Positions 41,453 through 50,854 of a stretch of DNA of 64,000 bases are shown here, piece by piece. Source of the DNA: Leadbetterella sp964423865 (GTDB taxonomy: Bacteria; Bacteroidota; Bacteroidia; Cytophagales; Spirosomataceae); contig CAYRGN010000012.1 of NCBI GenBank assembly GCA_964423865.1, positions 1 to 64,000 of the forward strand, in the 5' to 3' direction. Numbering within the stretch: the first letter of the stretch is position 1; each line of letters starts with the position of its first letter. The notes below the pieces were generated by a model. It was not told the origin of the DNA. It did no database searches and saw only the letters and a list, made by a program, of their open reading frames with translations. A program made the position numbers and the translations under genes.

Positions 41453-44224
41453 TTACCGATTTAATGTCCCTATCGGAGGTGAAAAGCGGGTCAGGTCTAT
41501 GCCCTCTACCGCGGTTTTGTACTCGTCCATGTTCGGGATTCGACCCAGTATGGCCGACAGCACCACCACCGGGGTGGAGGCCAGCAGAGATTCCCCTTTC
41601 TTACGTTCAGAATCTTCCACCACCCGGCCCTGGAACAGGCGGGTAGAGGTGGCCATCACGGTGTCGCCCTTCGCTGCCTTCTCCTGGTTCCCCATACATA
41701 GGTTACAGCCCGGGCGCTCCAGGTACATCATGTTCTCGTATTCCGTACGGGCAGCGTTTTTAGGGAAAAGGTCATTGAATTCAAAACCCGAATATTTCTG
41801 CAACATTTCCCAGTCGCCTTCCTGCTTCAGCTCGTCTATAATATTATACGTAGGGGCCGCCACCACCAAAGGGGCCTTGAATTTCACTTGTCCCTGCTCT
41901 TTTTCGAGGTTCTTGAGCATTTGAGAGACCACTTTGAGGTCGCCTTTGTGTACCATACAGGAACCTACAAAACCCAGGTCTACTTTTTTGTTTCCTTCGT
42001 AAAACGACAGCGTACGGATGGTGTCGTGGGTATACCGTTTGGAAACATCCTGGTTGCTTACATCCGGGTCCGCGATCATCGGCTCCACAATCATATCCAG
42101 ATCAATGACTACCTCGGCGTAGTATTTCGCGTTGGCGTCCGGGCTGAGGGCCGGCTTCTCACCCGACCGGATCTCGGCGATCCGTTTGTCGGCCTTGTCA
42201 ATCAGCCCCTGAAGCACCCCGTTCGCGTTATCCATTCCCTTTTCAATCATGATCCGGATCCGGTCTTTCGCGATTTCCAGAGACTCAATCAGCGTGTCGT
42301 CCTGGGAAATACAAATTGCGGCTTTCGCTTTCATTTCGGCCGTCCAGTCAGTAAATGTAAAGGCCTGGTCAGCCGGAAGCGTTCCGATATGCACCTCGAT
42401 TATCCTGCCTTGGAATACGTTCTCGCCTCCGAATTGTTGAAGCATCTGGGCCTGGGTGGCATGCACCACATCGCGGAAATCCATGTGCTCCTTCATGTCG
42501 CCTTTAAAGGTCACCTTCACCGATTCCGGAATAGGCATAGACGCTTCGCCTGTGGCCAGGGCCAGGGCTACCGTGCCGGAGTCGGCACCAAACGCCACTC
42601 CTTTTGACATCCGGGTATGCGAGTCGCCCCCGATAATGATGGCCCAGTCGTCTACCGTAATATCGTTCAGTACTTTATGGATTACATCGGTCATGGAGTG
42701 GTATTCTCCCTTGGGGTCACGGGCCGTAATGAGTCCGAAATCATTCATGAACTTCATGAGTTTCGGTATATTGGCCTGGGCTTTCTTGTCCCACACCGAA
42801 GCCGTGTGGCAACCCGACTGGTAGGCGCCGTCTACAATGGGCGAAATGACCGTGGCCGCCATAGACTCCAGCTCCTGGGCCGTCATCAACCCCGTGGTAT
42901 CCTGTGATCCTACGATGTTCACCTCTACCCGTACGTCTGATCCGGCATGCAACAATTTACCGGGCGTAGTACCTACTGCGTTTTTGTTAAAGATTTTTTC
43001 CACCGCGGTAAGTCCCTGGCCTTCTATCGAAATTTCTTTTGAAGGTGCAAATACCGGGGCTGGTTCTACGCCCAGGATCCGGGCAGCTACCGTCTGAATC
43101 TTCTTCCCGAACACTACTGCGTAAGAGCCGCCGGCCCGGATGAACTCCATCTTCTGAGGAGTCAGCGATTTGGAAATATCAATCAGTTCCTGATCGCCGT
43201 TATATAGTTTTTTCTTTTTCGTATCTATGGTCAGTACGGTCCCGGTCTCTACCGAATACGCCTGTTCCAGCACCGGTTCGTTATTTTCATTGCGGAGCAG
43301 ATTGCCGTCCGTGTCCAATTTTTTCACCCAGTTTTTAAGGTCAATGCCAATACCTCCCGTCACGTCTACCGTGGTCAGGAAAATGGGGGAAATACCGTTG
43401 GTTCCTCCCACAATGGGCGCAATGTTCACGAAAGGCACGTATGGACTGGCTTGCTTACCGGTCCAGAGCGCCACGTTATTCACTCCCGACATCCGGGATG
43501 AACCTACCCCCATGGTGCCTTTTTCCGCAATCAGCATCACACTCTTGCCGGGGTGTTGCGCCTGCAATGCCTTGATTTCTTCCTGAGCCTGGGGTGTGAT
43601 CATACATTTTCCGTGTAGTTCACGGTCAGAGCGGGAGTGGGCCTGATTTCCGGGGGAAAGCAGATCTGTGGAAATGTCTCCCTCGCCCGCGATGAAGGTC
43701 ACGATTTGTATCTCTTCCGCTACTTCGGGCAATTCGGTGAAAAACTCCGCTTTCGCGTAACTTTCCAGCACTTCTTTCGCGATCTTATTTCCCTGGTCAA
43801 ACGCTTGTTTCAGGCGGTCGATGTCCGCATCGTATAAGAAAACCTGTGTTTTAAGTACCTTGGCGGCTTCTTGCGCTATAGCGGCATCCGTACCCAAGGC
43901 CAGGTCAAGCAGCACTTCAATAGAAGGCCCCCCTTTCATGTGAGACAAAAGTTCAAATGCGAAGGCAGGAGAGATTTCGGAGACCAGGGCTTCACCCAGG
44001 ATGATCTCTTTCAGGAACCGGGCCTTTACGCCCGCTGCGCCGGTGGTACCGGGCAGGGTATTGTAAATAAAGAAATGGAGGGAGTCGGCGCGGTGCGCAT
44101 GCTCCGTATCTTTTATTTGTTCAATGATTTCACTTAATAGGTCGGCCTCGTCTATGGGTTTGGGGTGAAGCCCGTGGTTTTTTCTTTCTTCAATTTCTTG
44201 AATATACTCCTGATAAATATTCAT
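41453..44224 (-). CDS. acnB: Aconitate hydratase B
   Basis: A 923-residue enzyme of the AcnB type. It has the N-terminal HEAT-like domain (residues 1-160), the swivel domain, and the catalytic part. The 4Fe-4S ligands are in VGSCMVHKGDL (about residue 770) and the RPGCNLCMGNQ pair near 830. It interconverts citrate and isocitrate and may act on 2-methylisocitrate. Its labile cluster is a classic target of NO and superoxide, and it lies next to the Ric cluster. The leader is about 125 bases. Confidence 0.95.
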   Translation of the reverse strand: MNIYQEYIQEIEERKNHGLHPKPIDEADLLSEIIEQIKDTEHAHRADSLHFFIYNTLPGTTGAAGVKARFLKEIILGEALVSEISPAFAFELLSHMKGGPSIEVLLDLALGTDAAIAQEAAKVLKTQVFLYDADIDRLKQAFDQGNKIAKEVLESYAKAEFFTELPEVAEEIQIVTFIAGEGDISTDLLSPGNQAHSRSDRELHGKCMITPQAQEEIKALQAQHPGKSVMLIAEKGTMGVGSSRMSGVNNVALWTGKQASPYVPFVNIAPIVGGTNGISPIFLTTVDVTGGIGIDLKNWVKKLDTDGNLLRNENNEPVLEQAYSVETGTVLTIDTKKKKLYNGDQELIDISKSLTPQKMEFIRAGGSYAVVFGKKIQTVAARILGVEPAPVFAPSKEISIEGQGLTAVEKIFNKNAVGTTPGKLLHAGSDVRVEVNIVGSQDTTGLMTAQELESMAATVISPIVDGAYQSGCHTASVWDKKAQANIPKLMKFMNDFGLITARDPKGEYHSMTDVIHKVLNDITVDDWAIIIGGDSHTRMSKGVAFGADSGTVALALATGEASMPIPESVKVTFKGDMKEHMDFRDVVHATQAQMLQQFGGENVFQGRIIEVHIGTLPADQAFTFTDWTAEMKAKAAICISQDDTLIESLEIAKDRIRIMIEKGMDNANGVLQGLIDKADKRIAEIRSGEKPALSPDANAKYYAEVVIDLDMIVEPMIADPDVSNQDVSKRYTHDTIRTLSFYEGNKKVDLGFVGSCMVHKGDLKVVSQMLKNLEKEQGQVKFKAPLVVAAPTYNIIDELKQEGDWEMLQKYSGFEFNDLFPKNAARTEYENMMYLERPGCNLCMGNQEKAAKGDTVMATSTRLFQGRVVEDSERKKGESLLASTPVVVLSAILGRIPNMDEYKTAVEGIDLTRFSPPIGTLNR

Positions 44225-44353
44225 ATATGATCTTTTAGCTTAAAGCCACAAGCGATATGCTGTAAACCGCACACTCCCACTTCCCCAGCGGTTTGTGGTT
44301 CGGTTCAAAGGATTCCTGTCTTATGACTCAATTCGTACTATCTTAATAACCGC

Positions 44354-44361
44354 CAAAATTA
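44354..44361 (-). promoter_or_regulatory. Possible -7 box for acnB
   Basis: The minus strand reads TAATTTTG. The leader of ~125 bases would contain a stem AAACCGC (44264-44270) with GCGGTTT (44288-44294). The rest of this 288-base gap toward topA is AT-rich, with no other feature seen. Confidence 0.33.
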
Positions 44362-44512
44362 CAAATGGATTCCCAAATTGGAATTAAGGAGTATCTTATT
44401 TAGAAAAATTCAAAATATTTTAGAATTTCCCCGTGTTTTTTTGTTTTTTTGTCATTTTTGTAAAAAATTTAGGTGAACTATCCTTTATTTTGCGCCAACT
44501 TTTAAAGCATAC

Positions 44513-46981
44513 ATGTCAAAAAACCTCGTAATCGTAGAATCCCCTGCAAAAGCTAAGACCATTGAAGGATATCTTGGAAAAGATTTTATTGTCAAATCCA
44601 GTTTCGGCCATATCCGTGATTTGCCCGAAAAAGAATTGGGTGTAGATATAGAGAAAGATTTTGAGCCTACCTATAAGGTTTCCGCCGATAAGGTGAAGGT
44701 GGTCAACGAACTGAAAAAGGAGGCGAAAGATAAGGAAGTATGGCTGGCCACGGATGATGACCGGGAGGGGGAGGCCATTTCCTGGCATCTTAAAGAGGCG
44801 CTGGGACTTCAAGGCGATACCAAGCGTATCGTATTCCGGGAGATTACCAAGAACGCCATCGGCAAAGCCATAGAAAATCCGAGAACCATTGATCTTGACC
44901 TGGTCAATGCTCAGCAGGCCCGGCGTATCCTTGACCGCCTGGTGGGTTTTCAGTTGTCGCCCGTGCTTTGGCGTAAGATCCGTGCCGGAGATCGCAAAAA
45001 CCTCTCCGCGGGGAGGGTACAGTCGGTAACTGTGCGCATTGTAGTGGAAAGAGAGCGGGAAATTGAGAATTTCCAGGTGGTTTCTTCGTATAAAATACAG
45101 GCCGATTTTCATGTAGGAAACGGGAAGACTTTGTCGGCCGAGCTTTCGAAAAACTTTGAAACCCTTGACGACGCAGAGAAATTTCTGAACGACTGTCTGC
45201 CGGCCGGGTATACCATTGCCGGTCTTGAAGTCAAACCTGCTACGAAAAGTCCGGCGGCGCCGTTTACGACTTCTACCCTGCAGCAGGAGGCCTCGCGGAA
45301 GCTGAGCTTTTCGGTGCAGCAGACCATGACCCTGGCCCAGCGCCTGTATGAATCCGGGAAGATTACTTATATGCGTACTGACTCCACTAACCTCTCGGCG
45401 GAGGCGGTGGAAGGCGCCAAGGCGCAGATTATACACGCCTACGGAGAGAAATTTTCTAAACCCAGGGTTTTTCGTACCAAAGACAAAGCCGCCCAGGAAG
45501 CCCACGAAGCCATTCGGCCTACTGATTTTTCTGTAAGTGCCGCGGGAGCCGACCGCAACGAAAAACGCCTTTACGACCTCATCTGGAAACGGGCCATTGC
45601 CTCCCAGATGGCTGAAGCGCAGATTGAACGGACCATCGCCAAAATCGGTATTTCCACCCGTCCGGAAGAACTTACCGCTTCCGGTGAAGTCATCAAGTTT
45701 GAAGGCTTTCTTAAAGTGTACCTGGAAGGAAATGACGAGGAAGACGAAGAAAACAAAGACATGCTTCCCCCTTTGAATATAGGTCAGGAACTGGAATTGT
45801 TGCGGATGAAAGCCACCGAGCGCTTCAGTCGTCCGCCCGCCCGCTATACCGAGGCCAGCCTGGTGAAAAAGCTGGAAGAGCTGGGCATTGGCCGTCCTTC
45901 TACTTATGCGCCCACCATTTCCACCATTATCAAGCGGGAATACGTGGTGAAAGAAGACCGGCCGGGCCAGACCAGAACCTACCGTGAGCTGGTGCTGAAA
46001 GACGGCGCGGTGACGTCTGACGAGAAAACCGAAACCTACGGCAGTGAGAAAGCCAAGCTTTTTCCTACCAACCTGGGGATGATTGTGAACGATTACCTGG
46101 TGGAGAACTTCAGCGAGATTCTCGATTATAAATTTACGGCGGACGTAGAAGATGAGTTTGACGATGTGGCCGAGGGGAAGGTTTCCTGGCAAAAGATGAT
46201 CAAAGACTTCTACGCCGACTTCCATACCAAAGTGGAGCAGGCCGCCGAAGGTGCGTCTTCTGCTACCAGTTCCAACGAGCTGGGAATAGATCCGGAGAGT
46301 GGTAAAAAGCTGTTTGCCAAAGTGGGCCGTTTTGGGCCGTACCTCCAGATTGGGGAGGCCACAGACGAGGAAAAGCCGGTTTTTGTTTCTTTAAAGAAGG
46401 GAACGCTGATTTCCAGCCTGACTTACGAAGAAGCCCTGGCTGTTTTGAAAGGACCGAAACTCCCTCTTGAACTGGGTCTTCATGAAGGCCATCCCCTGGT
46501 GGTGAACGAAGGCCGCTATGGTCCGTATGTGTTGTACAACGGTAAGTTTTACAATCTTGAAAAGGACGAAGACCCGCTTACCGTAACGAAAGAAAGAGCG
46601 GTAGAAATTATTCAAGCCAGGAACTCAGGTGCAGACGGAAGCCTGCCAAGAAGCATGGCCGATTATGAAGGCCAGCCCGTAGTGATCAACAAGGGGCGTT
46701 TTGGTCCTTATATAAAACTGGGAAGTGTTTACTACAATATCCCCAAAACCGAAGACCCGCTGACGATAGATGATGCCAAAGTGGCGGAGCTGATCAAAGT
46801 AGCAAAGGAAACGGCTGCTAATAAGGTCATCAAAGAGTTTGCCGAAAACGATAAAGTGAAAGTACTGAACGGTCGCTACGGCCCGTATATCCAGATCGGT
46901 AAGCGGAACGTAAAGATCCCGAAAGGAACCGTTCCGGAAGAATTAACGTTAAAAGATTGTCTGGAATTAGGGGAGAAGTAA
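44513..46981 (+). CDS. topA: DNA topoisomerase I
   Basis: An 822-residue type IA topoisomerase. The TOPRIM domain starts at KNLVIVESPAKAKTIEGYL (given in part: VIVESPAKAKTI) with the acidic DDDREGEAI. The active tyrosine lies in ITYMRTDSTNLS (about residue 285). The C-terminus lacks zinc ribbons but has four GRxGPYxxxG repeats (about residues 605, 660, 725 and 785), the usual plan in Bacteroidota. It relaxes negative supercoils. Confidence 0.95.
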   Translation: MSKNLVIVESPAKAKTIEGYLGKDFIVKSSFGHIRDLPEKELGVDIEKDFEPTYKVSADKVKVVNELKKEAKDKEVWLATDDDREGEAISWHLKEALGLQGDTKRIVFREITKNAIGKAIENPRTIDLDLVNAQQARRILDRLVGFQLSPVLWRKIRAGDRKNLSAGRVQSVTVRIVVEREREIENFQVVSSYKIQADFHVGNGKTLSAELSKNFETLDDAEKFLNDCLPAGYTIAGLEVKPATKSPAAPFTTSTLQQEASRKLSFSVQQTMTLAQRLYESGKITYMRTDSTNLSAEAVEGAKAQIIHAYGEKFSKPRVFRTKDKAAQEAHEAIRPTDFSVSAAGADRNEKRLYDLIWKRAIASQMAEAQIERTIAKIGISTRPEELTASGEVIKFEGFLKVYLEGNDEEDEENKDMLPPLNIGQELELLRMKATERFSRPPARYTEASLVKKLEELGIGRPSTYAPTISTIIKREYVVKEDRPGQTRTYRELVLKDGAVTSDEKTETYGSEKAKLFPTNLGMIVNDYLVENFSEILDYKFTADVEDEFDDVAEGKVSWQKMIKDFYADFHTKVEQAAEGASSATSSNELGIDPESGKKLFAKVGRFGPYLQIGEATDEEKPVFVSLKKGTLISSLTYEEALAVLKGPKLPLELGLHEGHPLVVNEGRYGPYVLYNGKFYNLEKDEDPLTVTKERAVEIIQARNSGADGSLPRSMADYEGQPVVINKGRFGPYIKLGSVYYNIPKTEDPLTIDDAKVAELIKVAKETAANKVIKEFAENDKVKVLNGRYGPYIQIGKRNVKIPKGTVPEELTLKDCLELGEK

Positions 46982-47089
46982 TTACAAAATCGGATGAAGA
47001 AGGAGCTGAAAGAGAGTTTTACAACCAGGAATTTGTGAGATAGATACGCGAATCCGAAAATCAAAAAATAATATTTTAGGTTACTTCAA

Positions 47090-47518
47090 TTGAAAAAGAA
47101 ACTCGTAGTACTATCCGGAGCGGGAATAAGTGCTGAAAGCGGACTGAAGACCTTCCGGGATATGGGCGGGCTTTGGGAAACTTGTCGAGTGGAGGACGTG
47201 GCTACGCCAGAAGGGTGGGTCGCTCACCCGGAAGTAGTGCTGGATTTTTACAATCAACGGCGGAAACAAGCCTTTGAGGCCGAACCCAATGCCGGGCACC
47301 TGGCCCTGGCAGAACTGGAGAACTATTTTGACGTAAGGATCATTACCCAAAACGTGGACTCATTGCACAAAAAAGCAGGCTCCAGAAACGTGCTTCACCT
47401 CCACGGGGAATTATCCAAAGTGCGTAGTGTAAAAAATTCAGAATTGATTTATGATATTGGCGCAGAACCCATTCATTTGGGTGACCTGGCCGAACGGTTG
47501 AAAACGCAATATTCATAA
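47090..47518 (+). pseudogene. 3'-truncated Sir2-family NAD-dependent deacylase
   Basis: A 142-residue reading frame from a TTG (no ATG is available). It has the sirtuin NAD-binding GAGISAESGLKTFRD, the TQNVDSLH motif and the catalytic HLHGE. It stops at GDLAERLKTQYS, while full sirtuins continue for about 85-90 residues, including the WFGE and GTSL segments that complete the NAD pocket. The rplY terminator begins 14 bases after the stop. A deletion of the 3' end is likely, and the product is probably inactive. Confidence 0.8.
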
Positions 47519-47531
47519 AAGCCCAAAACAA

Positions 47532-47562
47532 AAAATCCCCGACATAAGCCGGGGATTTTCAT
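47532..47562 (-). terminator. Terminator of prs-rplY
   Basis: Stem AAAATCCCCG (47532-47541) and CGGGGATTTT (47550-47559), 22 bases after the rplY stop. The same stem type ends acnB. Confidence 0.85.
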
Positions 47563-47583
47563 TCTCAGATAACAAGAAAAATC

Positions 47584-48156
47584 TTATTTCTCTGCATTCA
47601 ACTGTCCTCTCAGGGCACGTGGGATAGTCACGCTGGCCACTGGGTTGGCAGAAGGATCAATGATGGTCAGATCCGGAAGTTCCAGCGCTTTTACCCGGAC
47701 AGATTTGCCCAGTCCTAACTCGGTTACATCCAGGTTAACAAATTCAGGAATCAGTTTGGCAGGTCCTTTCACCCGCACTTTCCGAAGTGTTTGCACCAGT
47801 TTACCCCCTTGTTTCGCGCCTTTCGCGGTTCCGGTGAGGCGGATGGGAATACTGGTGGTAATCACTTTTTCAGGATTGATCTCCAGTAGGTCCACGTGCA
47901 CCAGGGAGTCATTTACGGGATGGAACTGCTTGTCCTGAAGAATAGCAGTATACTCTTTTCCCTCAATGCTCAACTTGATCTGGTACGCTTCGATGCTGTA
48001 AATCACCGGTCTGAACAGATACGCCGGGGCATAGAAGGAAATTTGTTCCTCTCCACCATACAGAATGCCCGGTACATATCCTTCAGCACGCAATTCCTGG
48101 GCTGACTGACGACCGAGATTCGCTCTTTTAAACCCTACAATCTCAGTTACTTTCAT
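47584..48156 (-). CDS. rplY: 50S ribosomal protein L25 (CTC form)
   Basis: A 190-residue protein. The N-terminal L25 domain (residues 1-92) binds 5S rRNA: RANLGRQSAQELRAEGYVPG, then YTAILQDKQFHPV and HVDLLEI. The C-terminal TL5/CTC domain (95-185) has IPIRLTGTAKG and ELGLGKSVRVKAL. It lies two bases after prs, so they are cotranscribed, a common pairing in many bacteria. Confidence 0.93.
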   Translation of the reverse strand: MKVTEIVGFKRANLGRQSAQELRAEGYVPGILYGGEEQISFYAPAYLFRPVIYSIEAYQIKLSIEGKEYTAILQDKQFHPVNDSLVHVDLLEINPEKVITTSIPIRLTGTAKGAKQGGKLVQTLRKVRVKGPAKLIPEFVNLDVTELGLGKSVRVKALELPDLTIIDPSANPVASVTIPRALRGQLNAEK

Positions 48157-48158
48157 GA

Positions 48159-49109
48159 TTAAAACTTAAGTTTTTGTTGATAATTTATGAACAATGTACT
48201 AATTGATCCGTTGTCTCGAATTCTACCGATAGCATGGGCGAAAAGCTCCGCTACCGATATGACTTTTACTTTGGGATTGTCCTGCCTCAGCGGAATGGAA
48301 TCGGAAACGATGACCTCCTCGAATACCGAGTTGGCAATGATTTCGTGCGCTTTGTAGGAAAATACCGGGTGGGTGGCTACCGCCCTGACCGACTTCGCTC
48401 CTCTCTCCAGGATCAGCTCGGCCGCTTTGCAGATGGTACCCCCTGTGTCGATCATGTCGTCGACCAATACCACATTGGCGTCTGTCACATCCCCGATGAG
48501 CTGCATGCTGGCAATCTGGTTCGCTACTTTCCTTTGTTTGTCGCAGATCACAATATCCGCGTCAAAAAAACTGGCAAATTTTCTTACCCTTGACACCCCA
48601 CCCACGTCCGGAGATGCAAAAATGAGGTTATCGATCTGTTTTTCCTTCAGGTAAGGTACAAAAACCGAAGTACCCTCCAGGTGATCTACCGGGATATCGA
48701 AAAAGCCCTGGATTTGTCCTGCATGAAGGTCTAAGGTCATAATCCGGTCTGCCCCCGCTGCGGTCAGCATGTTGGCTACCAATTTGGCGCCAATGGCTAC
48801 TCTGGGCCGGTCCTTTCTGTCCTGGCGGGCATAACCGTAATACGGAATCACTGCTACCACATAATGTGCCGAAGCTCTTCTGGCCGCGTCAATCATCAGC
48901 AGAAGTTCCATGAGGTTGTCCGCGTTCGGAAGAGTACTCTGAACGAGAAAAACGTCACAGCCCCGTACAGACTCTTCAAAGTTTACCGATATCTCGCTAT
49001 CGGCAAAACGCTGAATAGACACCTTTCCCAGTTCTTTTCCGTAATAATAAGCTACTTTACCGGCTAAATACTGAGAATTAGTTCCGGAAAAGATTTTAAC
49101 TTCTGCCAT
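48159..49109 (-). CDS. prs: Ribose-phosphate pyrophosphokinase
   Basis: A 316-residue enzyme from the ATG at 49109 (a frame eight codons longer crosses the promoter box). It starts VKIFSGTNSQYLAG, with RKDRPRVAIGAKLVAN and the PRPP loop VLVDDMIDTGGTI. It makes PRPP from ribose 5-phosphate and ATP for nucleotide, His and Trp synthesis. It is first of prs-rplY. Confidence 0.95.
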   Translation of the reverse strand: MAEVKIFSGTNSQYLAGKVAYYYGKELGKVSIQRFADSEISVNFEESVRGCDVFLVQSTLPNADNLMELLLMIDAARRASAHYVVAVIPYYGYARQDRKDRPRVAIGAKLVANMLTAAGADRIMTLDLHAGQIQGFFDIPVDHLEGTSVFVPYLKEKQIDNLIFASPDVGGVSRVRKFASFFDADIVICDKQRKVANQIASMQLIGDVTDANVVLVDDMIDTGGTICKAAELILERGAKSVRAVATHPVFSYKAHEIIANSVFEEVIVSDSIPLRQDNPKVKVISVAELFAHAIGRIRDNGSISTLFINYQQKLKF

Positions 49110-49130
49110 GAGGTCTTTTGAAAAGTGCTG

Positions 49131-49138
49131 CAAAGGTA
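49131..49138 (-). promoter_or_regulatory. Promoter box of prs-rplY
   Basis: The minus strand reads TACCTTTG, the same -7 box as the SRP RNA promoter, 21 bases before the start codon. The -33 region (TTAA) is a weak match. Confidence 0.5.
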
Positions 49139-49225
49139 GGAAAAATAATACGAAGTATTAAGGCACTTTTAAAAAATTAATATTATTTTGCAGCTGGATT
49201 CTTATAAAAAATACGTTTAAGGGAA

Positions 49226-49573
49226 ATGCAACTGTCACTGATAGATGAAATCCCCGGGTTCAATAAAGCTTTTTTCCTCGATGTGTACGCCGAGGCGCTT
49301 TGTGACAGCGGGAAGATGCGGCTGAAAACCATTAACGGGCAGCAGGTGCCTGAAGATCTCAGCGTGAGCATTGCCAGCCGGTTTATTTCGAAATATCCGG
49401 AGGGAACCATTTACAAACTCGATACCCGCCTGGTCAATAAAGGCGGGAAAAAACCGTATTTTGTAGCACTGAAAGCCAAAAAGGTAGAAAGAGCCATTGA
49501 ATTCTTTGACTATAATCTCAAAGTTCAATATGGTTTTGATCAGGAATTTTTATTTCAGAAAGCCCGGGGCTAA
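49226..49573 (+). CDS. Hypothetical protein
   Basis: A 115-residue soluble protein starting MQLSLIDEIPGFNKAFF, with KYPEGTIYKLDTRLVNKGGK in the middle and ending in a phenylalanine-rich helix (QYGFDQEFLFQKARG). No family is recognised. The last 56 bases overlap the end of the convergent DUF3822 gene. The coherent composition and acidic/basic balance support a real gene. Confidence 0.6.
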   Translation: MQLSLIDEIPGFNKAFFLDVYAEALCDSGKMRLKTINGQQVPEDLSVSIASRFISKYPEGTIYKLDTRLVNKGGKKPYFVALKAKKVERAIEFFDYNLKVQYGFDQEFLFQKARG

Positions 49574-50348
49574 GCAAGGTGAAATAACGGTGCCAGGGAA
49601 TGCTATCTGGGTGTTCTGACGGGGGTGGAGTGTGTCCGATCCGCACGGCTTGAAACTTCTCTTTCATGACACCGTAGGAAGCGCTGAAAGGTGTAATCTC
49701 CCCAAAAAGTATCAGTTCAGATGCGGATGTCGACAGGTTTGGAAGATTCCGGACAGGGATCCTTTCGATATTCAAGGTCTTGTTTTTCCCCTTCATAGCG
49801 TATAAGGTTACAAAGTGGTCGGAGGCAACCCCCATGGCCAAATGGGTGAAATTGCGGGCAAAATACCGCGCCTGTACAGCCAGGGAAGACAGGGGGGCAA
49901 GGCCGGAATATACCATTGTAAAGAGGCGGGTGACCTTTTTCGGGGTGCCGCTTACGAGGTAATGGCCGGAAACCGCTTCGGAATACACATCAAAATCCGT
50001 TACGGGCGCGGATGGATAAGCCAGCGCCAGGTACCTTTCAGCGAGGGAAGGCAGGAAAACCGGGGCAGGGACCAGGGTATGAATTTCAAAATCAGAGAGC
50101 AGTTGAACACCTTTCCAGGAAGGAAGACCCAGGAATGGGTGGTGTTCGATCAGGGCGGCGCATCGCGACAAGCAGGCCGTCAGATCGTGACCCTGGCCCA
50201 GGAAGTGGTCCTCCAGCACCAAGAGTTCTTCTCCGTGTTTTACTGTAAAACGAAGTCGGGAATACTGGACCTCCAGAGTCAGGTCGTACCGTTCGGTATA
50301 TTCTGTAGAAAATCGCTCGTCTGTAATTTTGAAAGTGTTGTTCGTCAT
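49518..50348 (-). CDS. DUF3822-family protein
   Basis: A 276-residue protein of the DUF3822 family, limited to Bacteroidota. Members have an actin-like (ASKHA) fold judging from published structures; the function is unknown. Typical segments are AALIEHHPFLGL, the central YLVSGTPKKVTRLFTMVYSG and VASDHFVTLYAMKGKNK. Its end overlaps the convergent gene at 49226-49573. A heptamer array lies just upstream of its start. Confidence 0.8.
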   Translation of the reverse strand: MTNNTFKITDERFSTEYTERYDLTLEVQYSRLRFTVKHGEELLVLEDHFLGQGHDLTACLSRCAALIEHHPFLGLPSWKGVQLLSDFEIHTLVPAPVFLPSLAERYLALAYPSAPVTDFDVYSEAVSGHYLVSGTPKKVTRLFTMVYSGLAPLSSLAVQARYFARNFTHLAMGVASDHFVTLYAMKGKNKTLNIERIPVRNLPNLSTSASELILFGEITPFSASYGVMKEKFQAVRIGHTPPPSEHPDSIPWHRYFTLLSPGLSEIKIPDQNHIEL

Positions 50349-50359
50349 GAGTTTGGGGT

Positions 50360-50408
50360 ATGAGCAATGAGCTTAGAGCTATGAGCTATGAGCTATGAGC
50401 TGTGAGCT
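50360..50408. repeat. Heptamer array GAGCTAT
   Basis: About seven units of GAGCTAT/GAGCTGT type lie between the NUDIX and DUF3822 genes, ending 12 bases before the DUF3822 start codon (minus strand). Confidence 0.88.
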
Positions 50409-50416
50409 TTTGGTGT

Positions 50417-50854
50417 TTAATTTTTTTGGGGGAATACCGTTTCCTTCAGAAATGAAGGGCATTGGCCGGGCGGTATGCGAACCAGTTCATCTTCCGTAAA
50501 CCACCGAAGTTCGGTCAGAATATTGCCTTCGGGGTCCGAGCCCAGTACCGGTTTCGGATCAGGGGCGGAAACCCGGAAGTACAATTCTACCGCATGAAGT
50601 TTTCCAGCGATATGTTCGTGAATACGGAGCAGTTCATGGACCGTGACCTCCAGACGGGTTTCTTCCCGGAACTCCCGCTGCAATCCGCTCACCACGTCCT
50701 CGCCCGGTTCCAGTCCGCCGCCCGGGGCATTCCAGAAGATGTTTTCCGGGTTCAGGAAGCGGTGGTTAAGCAGCAATACCCGGTTTTGCAGTCTCAATAC
50801 GCCGCAAGCCCGCAAGCGGATCCGTTGGCCGTAAAGGGTTTCAATGCTCGTCAT
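50417..50854 (-). CDS. NUDIX hydrolase
   Basis: A 145-residue enzyme with the full Nudix box GGLEPGEDVVSGLQREFREE (about residues 47-66). The preceding FWNAPGG is typical. It cleaves a nucleoside diphosphate linked to another group; the substrate is not evident. The start codon overlaps the helicase stop by one base (TAATG), so it is translationally coupled to the RNA helicase. Confidence 0.9.
   Translation of the reverse strand: MTSIETLYGQRIRLRACGVLRLQNRVLLLNHRFLNPENIFWNAPGGGLEPGEDVVSGLQREFREETRLEVTVHELLRIHEHIAGKLHAVELYFRVSAPDPKPVLGSDPEGNILTELRWFTEDELVRIPPGQCPSFLKETVFPQKN

Noticed and set aside
44516..46225. 569-codon minus-strand frame antisense to topA
   Set aside because: It mirrors the topA coding sequence; composition and lack of any motif show it to be a shadow frame.
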